A DNA stretch of 39,716 nucleotides, taken from positions 1 to 39,716 of the forward strand of contig CAZAQB010000013.1 of assembly GCA_964487155.1 (NCBI GenBank). The letters are read 5' to 3'. A program made the translations under genes and the position numbers. The stretch's first letter is position 1. Each line of letters opens with the position of its first letter. This DNA comes from CAZAQB01 sp964487155. GTDB taxonomy: Bacteria; Pseudomonadota; Gammaproteobacteria; Nitrococcales; Nitrococcaceae. The notes under the pieces are model-generated. The model was not told the origin of the DNA, did no database searches, and was given only the letters and a program-made list of their open reading frames with translations. Shown here piece after piece: positions 17,271-24,011 of this stretch.

Positions 17271-18343
17271 GCGCACCCCGAACCGGGGGCGTTCTCCGCG
17301 AGGGCTGGCAGGCTACCCTCGACGACTACGCCATCGCCGGCGCCTGGAGCCACGGGGGCGAGTTGCTGGTCGTCACGGACGCCCAGGGAAGTCTCTACGC
17401 TCTTGAAACGCGCTCCGGCGCCCTGCGCTGGACTCGGCCCACGGCCCACCCCGGCGGAAGCCTCGCCCTGGCCGTGGATCCGGAGCGACGGCAAATCGCG
17501 AGCGCCGGCCAGGACGGCCGCGTCCGCCTCTGGAGCGCGGCGGATGGCACCGCTGGCGTGACCCTCGCGGCCGGCGAGGGCTGGGTCGAGCACCTGGCCT
17601 GGTCCCCGGACGGGGCCCGCATCGCCGCTGCCTGCGGACGCGAGGTCAGCGTCTGGGACCAGGACGGGCGCCGCCTGCTCACCCTGGAGGAGCATCCCAG
17701 CACGGTGAGCGCCATCGCCTGGCAGTCACCGTCGGAGCTCGCCACGGCCTGCTACGGCCGCGTCAGCTTCTTCGAGCTTCCGCAGGGCCGGGCAAGCCAG
17801 TGCCTCGCCTGGAAGGGATCGCTCGTGTCCATGGTGCTCAGCCCCGACGCCGACGTGGTGGCCTGCGGCAGCCAGGACAACTCGGTGCACTTCTGGCGGC
17901 GCAGCACCGGCAAGGACTCGATGATGACGGGCTACTCGGGCAAACCGAGCGCCCTCGCCTTCGATGCCGCGGGCGAACTGCTGGCCACCGGCGGCGGCCC
18001 GACGGTCATCGTCTGGCGGTTCTCGGCGGGCGGCCCCGAAGGAACCAGCCCCGGGCTGCTCGATCTGCATGATGCCCCGGTCCGCACACTGCGCTTCGCC
18101 CACCGGAGACGGCGCCTCGCCTCCGCCGGCCGCGACCGGGCAGTAATCGTCTGGGACCTGGCGGGCGACGGCAGCGGAGAACCCGTAGGCGTCGGCGTCA
18201 CGCAGGACAAGGTCGAGCAGGTGCTCTGGCACCCGGACGATTGCGCCCTCGCGGCCCTCGACGCCTCAGGCACGGTGTGCACCTGGCGGATTGAACCGGG
18301 CCCGGTTGCGCCGGGCCGGGCCCACGGGCCGGTGCAGCGCTGA
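17267..18343 (+). CDS. Cytoplasmic WD40-repeat beta-propeller protein
   Basis: A 358-residue protein made almost entirely of WD40-type repeats. Strand-d ends are visible at VRLWSAADG, VSVWDQDGR, VSFFELPQG, VHFWRRSTG, VIVWRFSAG, VIVWDLAGD and VCTWRIEPG, so seven or eight blades. There is no signal peptide or membrane segment, so it should be cytosolic. It overlaps the upstream COG0523 gene by 4 bp (ATGA), and the third COG0523 gene follows after 35 bp. WD40 propellers are usually protein-interaction platforms. I infer that this one may bridge the GTPase and its metal clients, but nothing in the sequence proves a partner. Confidence 0.9.
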   Translation: MSAPRTGGVLREGWQATLDDYAIAGAWSHGGELLVVTDAQGSLYALETRSGALRWTRPTAHPGGSLALAVDPERRQIASAGQDGRVRLWSAADGTAGVTLAAGEGWVEHLAWSPDGARIAAACGREVSVWDQDGRRLLTLEEHPSTVSAIAWQSPSELATACYGRVSFFELPQGRASQCLAWKGSLVSMVLSPDADVVACGSQDNSVHFWRRSTGKDSMMTGYSGKPSALAFDAAGELLATGGGPTVIVWRFSAGGPEGTSPGLLDLHDAPVRTLRFAHRRRRLASAGRDRAVIVWDLAGDGSGEPVGVGVTQDKVEQVLWHPDDCALAALDASGTVCTWRIEPGPVAPGRAHGPVQR

Positions 18344-18378
18344 ACGTGACCTTCCATCACCCTGCTCTGGAGATGACC

Positions 18379-19590
18379 ATGGCTCTACCCGTGACCGTAC
18401 TCTCCGGCTTTCTCGGCGCCGGCAAGACCACCCTCCTCAACCAGGTGCTGCGCAACCGCGACGGCCGCCGCGTCGCCGTGATCGTCAACGACATGGGCGA
18501 GGTCAACATCGATGCCGAACTCGTCGCCGGCGGTGTGGACCTGAACCACGTCGACGAGAAGCTCGTCGAGATGACCAACGGCTGCATCTGCTGCACGCTG
18601 CGCGAGGATCTCCTCGAAGAGGTGGGGCGCCTCGCGGCGGAGGGGCGCTTTGACTACCTGCTGATCGAGTCCACGGGCATCTCCGAACCCATGCCGGTGG
18701 CGGAGACCTTCACCTTCCGCGATGCGCAGGGCCGCAGCCTCTCGGATCTCGCCCGCCTCGACACCCTGGTCACCGTCGTCGATGCGGTTAATTTTCCCAG
18801 GGACTACGAGCAGGCCCTGACCCTGAAGGAGAAGGATGCCGCGCTCGGCGAAGACGATGAACGCAACGTCGCCGACCTGCTCGTCGACCAGATCGAGTTC
18901 GCCGACGTCCTCGTGCTCAGCAAGACGGATCTCGTGGACGAGCACGCGCGCCGCACCCTGCAAGCCGTACTTCGGCGGCTGAACCCCCGGGCGGACATCC
19001 TGCCGGCAGAGCACGGCCGCGTGCCGCTGGAGCGGATTCTTGACACGGGACGCTTCGACTTCGCCCAGGCGGCCCAGGCGCCCGGTTGGCTCGCGGAGCT
19101 GCGCGGCGAGCACACGCCGGAGACGCAGGAGTACGGCATCTCGAGTTTCGTCTACCGGGCCCGGCGTCCGTTCCATCCACAGCGGCTCTATGATTTTCTG
19201 GTTGCCGGCTGGCAGTTCGGCAACCTGCTGCGCTCCAAGGGCTACTTCTGGCTGGCCACGCGCCACGACCAGGCCGGCAGCTGGTCCCAGGCCGGCGGCA
19301 TCATGAACCACGGCTTCGCCGGACTCTGGTGGGCCGCGGTCGATTCCGCCGGCTGGCCCGACGACGAGGCGCAACAGCGGCGCATCCTGGAGCGCTGCGA
19401 GCCCCCCTACGGGGATCGCCGCCAGGAGATCGTCTTCATCGGCCAGCGCCTGGATGTCGCCGGTGCCTGCGTGGCCCTGGATGCATGCCTGCTCACCGCA
19501 GAGGAGGAAGCCCTGGGACCCGATGCCTGGCGTGGCCTTGATGATCCCTTTCCCACCTGGATCCGGGAAATCGACGACACGGCGGCCTGA
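18379..19590 (+). CDS. zigA: ZigA/YciC-type COG0523 GTPase (copy 3)
   Basis: A 403-residue GTPase of the ZigA/YciC branch, which is typically Zur-controlled and supports zinc-dependent enzymes in starvation. GFLGAGKT is at 10-17 and CxCC is C69-I-C71-C72; SKTD marks guanine specificity. The C-terminal half has the branch pattern SFVYRARRPFHPQRLYDFL, then LLRSKGYFWLATR. I chose the ATG at 18379 (MALPVTVLSGFLG) with GGAG 6 nt upstream. Upstream starts at 18346 and 18373 are in frame but less well placed. Its stop faces the DUF1826 gene across 57 bp. Confidence 0.93.
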   Translation: MALPVTVLSGFLGAGKTTLLNQVLRNRDGRRVAVIVNDMGEVNIDAELVAGGVDLNHVDEKLVEMTNGCICCTLREDLLEEVGRLAAEGRFDYLLIESTGISEPMPVAETFTFRDAQGRSLSDLARLDTLVTVVDAVNFPRDYEQALTLKEKDAALGEDDERNVADLLVDQIEFADVLVLSKTDLVDEHARRTLQAVLRRLNPRADILPAEHGRVPLERILDTGRFDFAQAAQAPGWLAELRGEHTPETQEYGISSFVYRARRPFHPQRLYDFLVAGWQFGNLLRSKGYFWLATRHDQAGSWSQAGGIMNHGFAGLWWAAVDSAGWPDDEAQQRRILERCEPPYGDRRQEIVFIGQRLDVAGACVALDACLLTAEEEALGPDAWRGLDDPFPTWIREIDDTAA

Positions 19591-19647
19591 TGCCCGCGGC
19601 AGGCGGCACCCCGCAGCTGGCCGGGGCCCGCGCCGCGGCTGGCGGGG

Positions 19648-20346
19648 TCATCGCGAGGCGGGATCAACCCATGGTTGCGGCGACACGCCCGACGGCTTGT
19701 TGAGGCACAGCAGCAGCCGCGTCAGGCCCGACCCGGCGATAGGCGGCGAGCGGTGCAGGATGCCGCTCGCCGGGGCGGCGCAGCTCCCCTTGAAGAGCGC
19801 GACGTCATGGACGCCAAGGCGCCCGATGGGGCCCCTGAACTGCTTCTGGTCCCGCAGCGCAGCCGCGGCGTACTCCGGCGCCACCCACTCGGTGCCCGGT
19901 CCGTGGTAGGTGACGATCAAACGCGCCTCGACGCAGTCACGGTGGAACTTCCAGCAGGCATCGTGGCGCACACGTTCCAGGCGGACATCCACCAGTGGCG
20001 TCCCTGCGAGACGGGCGAAGGCCCGCGCCAGCCGAGCCATGTCGGCCACCAGCAGATCGCGCGCAGCACCCGCTGGCATTCCCACCTCGTCCAGCAGGGG
20101 GACGAGCGCACGAGGCAGGTCGCGCGGGAGCAGTACCCGCCACAGGTCGGGCAGCCCGGCTGGATCGAGCCCCTGGAGCCATGTCGCCAGCGGTGCAGGC
20201 GGCCGGCGCCGCCAGATCGCGAGTTCGACGTCCGGCCGCGCAATCGCCCGCAGTCCGGCCAGTGATCGGCAGAACGCGACACCCGCAGTCACGTTGGGAC
20301 GGGACGCAGGCAACCGGTTCGGTTGCGCAGGAAGTGACAGGCTCAT
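19648..20346 (-). CDS. DUF1826 family protein
   Basis: A 232-residue protein of the DUF1826 family, recognised by CWKFHRDCVEARLIVTYHGPG followed by TEWV, and by the C-terminal HRSPP motif. The family has no proven biochemistry. In my recollection its genes often sit next to COG0523/Zur-linked genes, which fits here. His and Cys in KFHRDC and HRSPP could bind metal. I chose the ATG at 20346 (MSLSLPAQ), which has GAGGG 9 nt upstream. A TTG at 20361 is in frame. It is the last gene of the folE-hisI-DUF1826 operon, 11 bp after hisI. Confidence 0.85.
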   Translation of the reverse strand: MSLSLPAQPNRLPASRPNVTAGVAFCRSLAGLRAIARPDVELAIWRRRPPAPLATWLQGLDPAGLPDLWRVLLPRDLPRALVPLLDEVGMPAGAARDLLVADMARLARAFARLAGTPLVDVRLERVRHDACWKFHRDCVEARLIVTYHGPGTEWVAPEYAAAALRDQKQFRGPIGRLGVHDVALFKGSCAAPASGILHRSPPIAGSGLTRLLLCLNKPSGVSPQPWVDPASR

Positions 20347-20357
20347 TGCTGATGCCC

Positions 20358-20858
20358 TCAAAGCTGCGTCGGATTCGGCGCGTCACCGTAGATGGCCTTC
20401 GGATCGAAGGCACGGGATGCCTCGGTGAAGGTCAGGCGGGCGGGCCCGCCGCTCGGATCGCGGAGCTCGACCGACCGGTAGAAGCAGCTCCGGTAACCGA
20501 CATGGCAGCTGGCGCCGCCATCCACCCGAACCCGCAGCCAGAGCGCGTCCTGGTCGTCGTCGACCCGCAACTCCAGCACATGCTGCACCAGGCCACTGGT
20601 CTCCCCCTTGCGCCACAGGCGCCGGCGGCTGCGGCTCCAGTAGTGCGCCTCGCCGGTCGCGACGGTGCGCCGCAGCGCTTCCCGATCCATATAGCCAAGC
20701 ATCAGCACCTCCCCGGTGGCAGCGTCGGTGGTGATGCAGGGAATGAGGCCGTCCCGGTCAAAGCGTGGGGCAAGGGCCAGGCCCTCCTCGACCTGTTCCA
20801 CCGTTATACGGGCGGCGAATGGACCCGTTTCGTTCGCCTCTGGCGTTTCAGGCTTCAT
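20358..20858 (-). CDS. hisI: Phosphoribosyl-AMP cyclohydrolase paralog (HisI-like)
   Basis: HisI opens the purine ring of phosphoribosyl-AMP in histidine synthesis and is normally a zinc enzyme. The 166-residue protein has the fold's hallmarks: LMLGYMDREAL, AHYWSRSRRRLWRKGETSG and SCHVGYRSCFYR. Of the family's three conserved zinc cysteines, C118 and C125 are present. The one in the usual DCD motif is replaced by Asp: residues 100-104 read DDDQD. The gene sits 7 bp after folE in an operon led by a Zur-box, and no other his genes are near. I infer a zinc-sparing paralog made when zinc is scarce, but loss of one ligand does not by itself prove zinc independence. Confidence 0.93.
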   Translation of the reverse strand: MKPETPEANETGPFAARITVEQVEEGLALAPRFDRDGLIPCITTDAATGEVLMLGYMDREALRRTVATGEAHYWSRSRRRLWRKGETSGLVQHVLELRVDDDQDALWLRVRVDGGASCHVGYRSCFYRSVELRDPSGGPARLTFTEASRAFDPKAIYGDAPNPTQL

Positions 20859-20865
20859 GCCGGGA

Positions 20866-21498
20866 TCACCTCGGGTTGCCGATCATCGCCAGGAATTCCC
20901 GCCGCGTGGTCGGGTCTTCGCGGAAGGAGCCGAGCATGCGGCTGGTCAGCATGCGCACGCCGGGTGTGCGCACGCCGCGCGTGGTCATGCACTGGTGGGC
21001 CGCCTCGATGACCACGCCCACGCCGCGAGGCTCCAGCACCTCCTGGATGGCGTCGGCAATCTGCGCGGTGAGAGCCTCCTGGATCTGCAGGCGCCTGGCG
21101 AACACCTCCACCACACGGGCAAGCTTGGAGATGCCGACGACGCGGCCCGCCGGCAGATAGCCGACATGGGCCCGCCCGAGAATCGGCACGATGTGGTGCT
21201 CGCAGTGGGATTCGAGGCGGATGTCGCGCAGTACGATCATCTCGTCGTAGGCCTCGGTCTCCTCGAACGTAGTGGCGAGCAGCCCGACCGGGTCGCCGCG
21301 GTAACCAGCGAAGAACTCCTCATAGGCCCGCACCACCCGCTCCGGCGTGCCGATCAGCCCCTCCCTGTCGGGATCGTCGCCCGCCCAGGCGATCAGGGTG
21401 CGCACTGCCGCTTCCGCCTCGGCGCGGCTCGGCGGGTGCCGGCCAGACGTGGTAACTGCTTGGTGCTGCGGCCGCCTCTCGCTGGCAAGGCTGTCCAT
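20866..21498 (-). CDS. folE: GTP cyclohydrolase I, type IA (FolE)
   Basis: FolE converts GTP to 7,8-dihydroneopterin triphosphate for folate. The 210-residue protein is the classical type IA enzyme, not FolE2. It has GTPERVVRAYEEFF, RLESHCEHHIVPI and AHQCMTTRGV, so the zinc ligands (Cys and His of HCEHH, and Cys of HQCM) are all kept. I chose the ATG at 21498 (MDSLASERR) with GGAGG 6 nt upstream. An in-frame ATG at 21558 would place the start inside the Zur-box. The Zur-box lies about 60 bp upstream. A zinc-dependent FolE in a Zur-linked operon is unusual, since the zinc-sparing FolE2 is the form normally found. Confidence 0.95.
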   Translation of the reverse strand: MDSLASERRPQHQAVTTSGRHPPSRAEAEAAVRTLIAWAGDDPDREGLIGTPERVVRAYEEFFAGYRGDPVGLLATTFEETEAYDEMIVLRDIRLESHCEHHIVPILGRAHVGYLPAGRVVGISKLARVVEVFARRLQIQEALTAQIADAIQEVLEPRGVGVVIEAAHQCMTTRGVRTPGVRMLTSRMLGSFREDPTTRREFLAMIGNPR

Positions 21499-21556
21499 AT
21501 CGATCCTCCATCGATGCAGCCTCTTGGCAGAGAGGCGCCAAGGGGCTAGGATTTGC

Positions 21557-21570
21557 AACGTTATAACGTT
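21557..21570. promoter_or_regulatory. Zur-box-like operator between folE and zur
   Basis: AACGTTATAACGTT is a perfect 14-bp palindrome with the same GTTATAAC core as the site at 14125-14142. It lies in the 100-bp divergent region between folE (minus) and zur (plus), so one operator could repress both directions and autoregulate zur. Pattern and position support the call; binding is not shown. Confidence 0.8.
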
Positions 21571-21598
21571 CTATTTTGTCCGGCAAGTGGAGGCGCCC

Positions 21599-22075
21599 AT
21601 GAATACCAGGCCGACTTCGCCTGCGCCCTCTCGGGACCCGGGCGAGCAGGTGGCGCGTGCCGCCGCGCTCTGCGGCGAGCGCGGCGCGCAGCTGACGGCG
21701 CTTCGCCGGCAGATCCTCGCGCTGCTGTGGCGCCATGGGTCGCCGATGGGGGCATACGAACTGATCGAGACGCTGAAGTCGGAAACCGGGCGTCCGGTAG
21801 GGCCGCCGACGATCTACCGGGCGCTCGAATTCCTCAGGACTCAGGGACTGGTGACCAGGATCGAGAGCCGCAACGCGTATGTGCCTTGCGCCCATCCAGA
21901 GCGCCCCCACCTGTGCCTGCTGTTCCTGTGCGAGCGCTGCGGCGCCTCGACCGAACTGGAGAACCCGGAGATCGAGCGGGCGCTGGCGGGAGACGCGGCG
22001 GGGCTTGGATTTCGCTCGACGCGGTGTGTCGTTGAGGTTGAGGGCCTCTGTGCCGCCTGCGCCGGCGCGGCCTGA
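21599..22075 (+). CDS. zur: Zinc uptake regulator Zur (Fur family)
   Basis: A 158-residue Fur-family repressor that binds DNA when loaded with zinc. The winged-helix part contains LTALRRQILALLWRHGSPMGAYEL and a recognition segment GPPTIYRALEFL. The structural zinc site is C111xxC114 with C151xxC154. C97 and H104 align with regulatory-site ligands of E. coli Zur (C88 and H96). This arrangement and the neighbouring zinc genes favour Zur over Fur. I chose the ATG at 21599 with GGAGG 5 nt upstream. It is headed by a Zur-box shared with folE and starts the series leading to znuCBA. Confidence 0.96.
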   Translation: MNTRPTSPAPSRDPGEQVARAAALCGERGAQLTALRRQILALLWRHGSPMGAYELIETLKSETGRPVGPPTIYRALEFLRTQGLVTRIESRNAYVPCAHPERPHLCLLFLCERCGASTELENPEIERALAGDAAGLGFRSTRCVVEVEGLCAACAGAA

Positions 22076-22097
22076 CTGGAGCCTGGAGGAGAAGACG

Positions 22098-22259
22098 ATG
22101 CAACGACGGGATCTCCATGCACTGCCAAAGCAGACACCGATGCGCATGAACGAGTCAGGCGAGATGGCCATCGGCCACCAGCAGTTCAAAGGGCAGGCCT
22201 GCGTGCCATCCCTTGGCGCCCGGCACCCAGCCACGGCAGCGGCAGAGGTTCGCCCGTGA
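22098..22259 (+). CDS. 53-residue microprotein between zur and znuC
   Basis: MQRRDLHALPKQTPMRMNES... is 53 codons with a strong GGAGG 7 nt upstream of the ATG. No domain is recognised. It is basic and polar and contains one Cys and several His. Its stop overlaps the GTG start of the next small gene by four bases (GTGA), part of an unbroken coupling chain to znuC. This supports real translation, at least as a coupling leader. Confidence 0.6.
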   Translation: MQRRDLHALPKQTPMRMNESGEMAIGHQQFKGQACVPSLGARHPATAAAEVRP

Positions 22260-22393
22260 GAACACCGCGCGCCCGGGTGAGCCCCAGCTTGTTGGTGCTC
22301 GGCGCCGGCCGGCGGCTTGCCGCCGCAGCGCTCATCGTGGTGGCACTCTGGGCCGGATTCCTGTGGGCAACGTCGCAGCCGGGGGGCCTGTGA
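22256..22393 (+). CDS. 45-residue single-pass membrane microprotein upstream of znuC
   Basis: GTG-started, 45 codons: an Arg-rich N-terminus (MRTPRARVSPS...GRRL) then one hydrophobic helix, AAAALIVVALWAGFLWA, and a short tail. Topology is expected to be N-in by the positive-inside rule. It overlaps the upstream microprotein and the znuC start by four bases each (GTGA at both ends). It could be an accessory subunit of the Znu transporter, but no family is recognised. Confidence 0.65.
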   Translation: MRTPRARVSPSLLVLGAGRRLAAAALIVVALWAGFLWATSQPGGL

Positions 22394-23133
22394 GCGACGC
22401 CCTGGTGTTCAAGGATCTCACCCTCGGCTACGACCGGCACCCGGCCGTCCACCACCTTCAGGCGACGATCCCCGACGGGAGCCTGACGGCCATCGTCGGG
22501 CCCAACGGGGCCGGCAAGTCGACGCTGCTCAAGGGCGTGGCGGGCACCCTGGCGCCCCTCGCCGGCGAGGTCTCCTTCGGCACGCTGACGCGCGACGACA
22601 TTGCCTACCTGCCGCAGCAGTCCGACATCGATCGCTCGTTTCCGCTCTCGGTGGTGGATCTGGTTGCGATGGGGCTCTGGCGCAAGATCGGCGCATTCGG
22701 CGGACTCGGGCGGGCTGATCGCCGGCGCATCACCGAGGCCCTCTCGGCGGTCGGGCTCGATGGGTTCGAAGCCCGGCCCATCGGCGCGCTTTCGGGTGGG
22801 CAGATGCAGCGCGCGCTGTTCGCCCGCCTGCTGCTGCAGGAGGCGCGGCTGGTGCTGCTCGACGAGCCTTTCACCGCCATTGACGCCCGCACCATGACCG
22901 ACCTGATCGCCCTCGTGCGCCGCTGGCATGGCGAGGGGCGAACAGTGCTGGCCGTACTGCATGATTTCGAAACCGTGCGCGCCCAATTTCCGGAGACGTT
23001 GATGCTGGCCCGGGAACTCATCGCCCACGGCCCCACCAGCGAAGTGCTCACAGCCGAGAACCAGCTGCGCGCCCGGGCCATGGCCGAGGCGCCGGACCCG
23101 GACGCGACGCCCTGCAACCGGAGTGCGGCATGA
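22390..23133 (+). CDS. znuC: Zinc ABC transporter ATP-binding protein ZnuC
   Basis: A 247-residue ABC ATPase that would power zinc import from the inner face of the membrane. Walker A is GPNGAGKST (37-45), the Q-loop is LPQQSD, the signature LSGGQ is at 134-138, Walker B is LVLLDEP (154-160) and the switch His is H191. I chose the GTG at 22390, which overlaps the upstream microprotein stop. The extension to 22213 is just open frame through the microprotein. The znuB start overlaps its stop by 4 bp. It could also be called AztA-like; context favours zinc either way. Confidence 0.94.
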   Translation: MSDALVFKDLTLGYDRHPAVHHLQATIPDGSLTAIVGPNGAGKSTLLKGVAGTLAPLAGEVSFGTLTRDDIAYLPQQSDIDRSFPLSVVDLVAMGLWRKIGAFGGLGRADRRRITEALSAVGLDGFEARPIGALSGGQMQRALFARLLLQEARLVLLDEPFTAIDARTMTDLIALVRRWHGEGRTVLAVLHDFETVRAQFPETLMLARELIAHGPTSEVLTAENQLRARAMAEAPDPDATPCNRSAA

Positions 23134-23999
23134 TCTGGGAGGCCCTGGTCCAGCCGTTTGCCGATTTCAGTTTCATGCGGCGGGCGCTCATGGGCTGTCT
23201 CGCAATCTCGGTCGGGGCGACGCCGGTGGGTGTGTTCCTGATGCTGCGGCGGATGAGCCTGACTGGCGATGCCATGGCCCATGCGATTCTGCCGGGTGCC
23301 GCCGTCGGCTATCTGGTGGCGGGCCTGTCCCTCGGCGCCATGACGCTCGGCGGGCTGATCGCCGGAATGACGGTGGCGCTGCTGTCCGGATTCGTCACCC
23401 GCGCCACCGCGCTGCGCGAGGATGCGAGTCTCGCGGCCTTCTATCTGATCTCCCTCGCCCTCGGCGTGCTGATCGTCTCGACCCGCGGCAGCAACGTCGA
23501 CCTGATGCATGTGCTGTTCGGCACCGTGCTCGCTCTCGACGACGCGGCGCTGATCCTGCTCTGCTGCATCGCGAGCCTGTCGGTTGTGACGTTTGCGACC
23601 CTGTTCCGCCCGCTGGTGCTGGAATGCGCCGATCCGCAGTTCCTGCGCTCGGTGAGCGGGCTGAGCGCAGTCACTCATTTCAGCTTCCTGGCGCTGGTTG
23701 TCCTCAACCTGGTCGGTGGTTTCCACGCCCTCGGCACCCTGATGGCGGTGGGCATCATGATCCTGCCCGCCGCGGCGGCCCGCTTCTGGGCCGCCAGCAT
23801 CGGCGGGCTGGTCACCGCCGCGGTCGCGGTCGCCATGCTCGCCAGCCTGAGCGGCCTGCTTCTCTCCTTCCACTACAGCCTGCCCTCGGGGCCGGCGATC
23901 ATCCTCGTGGCCGGCATCGTCTACGGGCTGTCGCTGGTCCTCGGGCCGGTGGGCGGACTTCTGGCGCGGGCCTTCCCGCGGCGTCACCTCGAAGCCTGA
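23130..23999 (+). CDS. znuB: Zinc ABC transporter permease ZnuB
   Basis: A 289-residue ABC-3 family permease with about eight hydrophobic helices. It has the family features GDAMAHAILPGAAVGYLVAG and, near the end, GTLMAVGIMILPAAAARFW. It forms the inner-membrane channel with ZnuC and receives zinc from ZnuA. Its start overlaps the znuC stop (ATGA), and znuA follows after 12 bp. This family cannot be split into Zn and Mn types by sequence alone; the neighbouring zur decides for zinc. Confidence 0.94.
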   Translation: MIWEALVQPFADFSFMRRALMGCLAISVGATPVGVFLMLRRMSLTGDAMAHAILPGAAVGYLVAGLSLGAMTLGGLIAGMTVALLSGFVTRATALREDASLAAFYLISLALGVLIVSTRGSNVDLMHVLFGTVLALDDAALILLCCIASLSVVTFATLFRPLVLECADPQFLRSVSGLSAVTHFSFLALVVLNLVGGFHALGTLMAVGIMILPAAAARFWAASIGGLVTAAVAVAMLASLSGLLLSFHYSLPSGPAIILVAGIVYGLSLVLGPVGGLLARAFPRRHLEA

Positions 24000-24011
24000 G
24001 AGCAACCCTCC

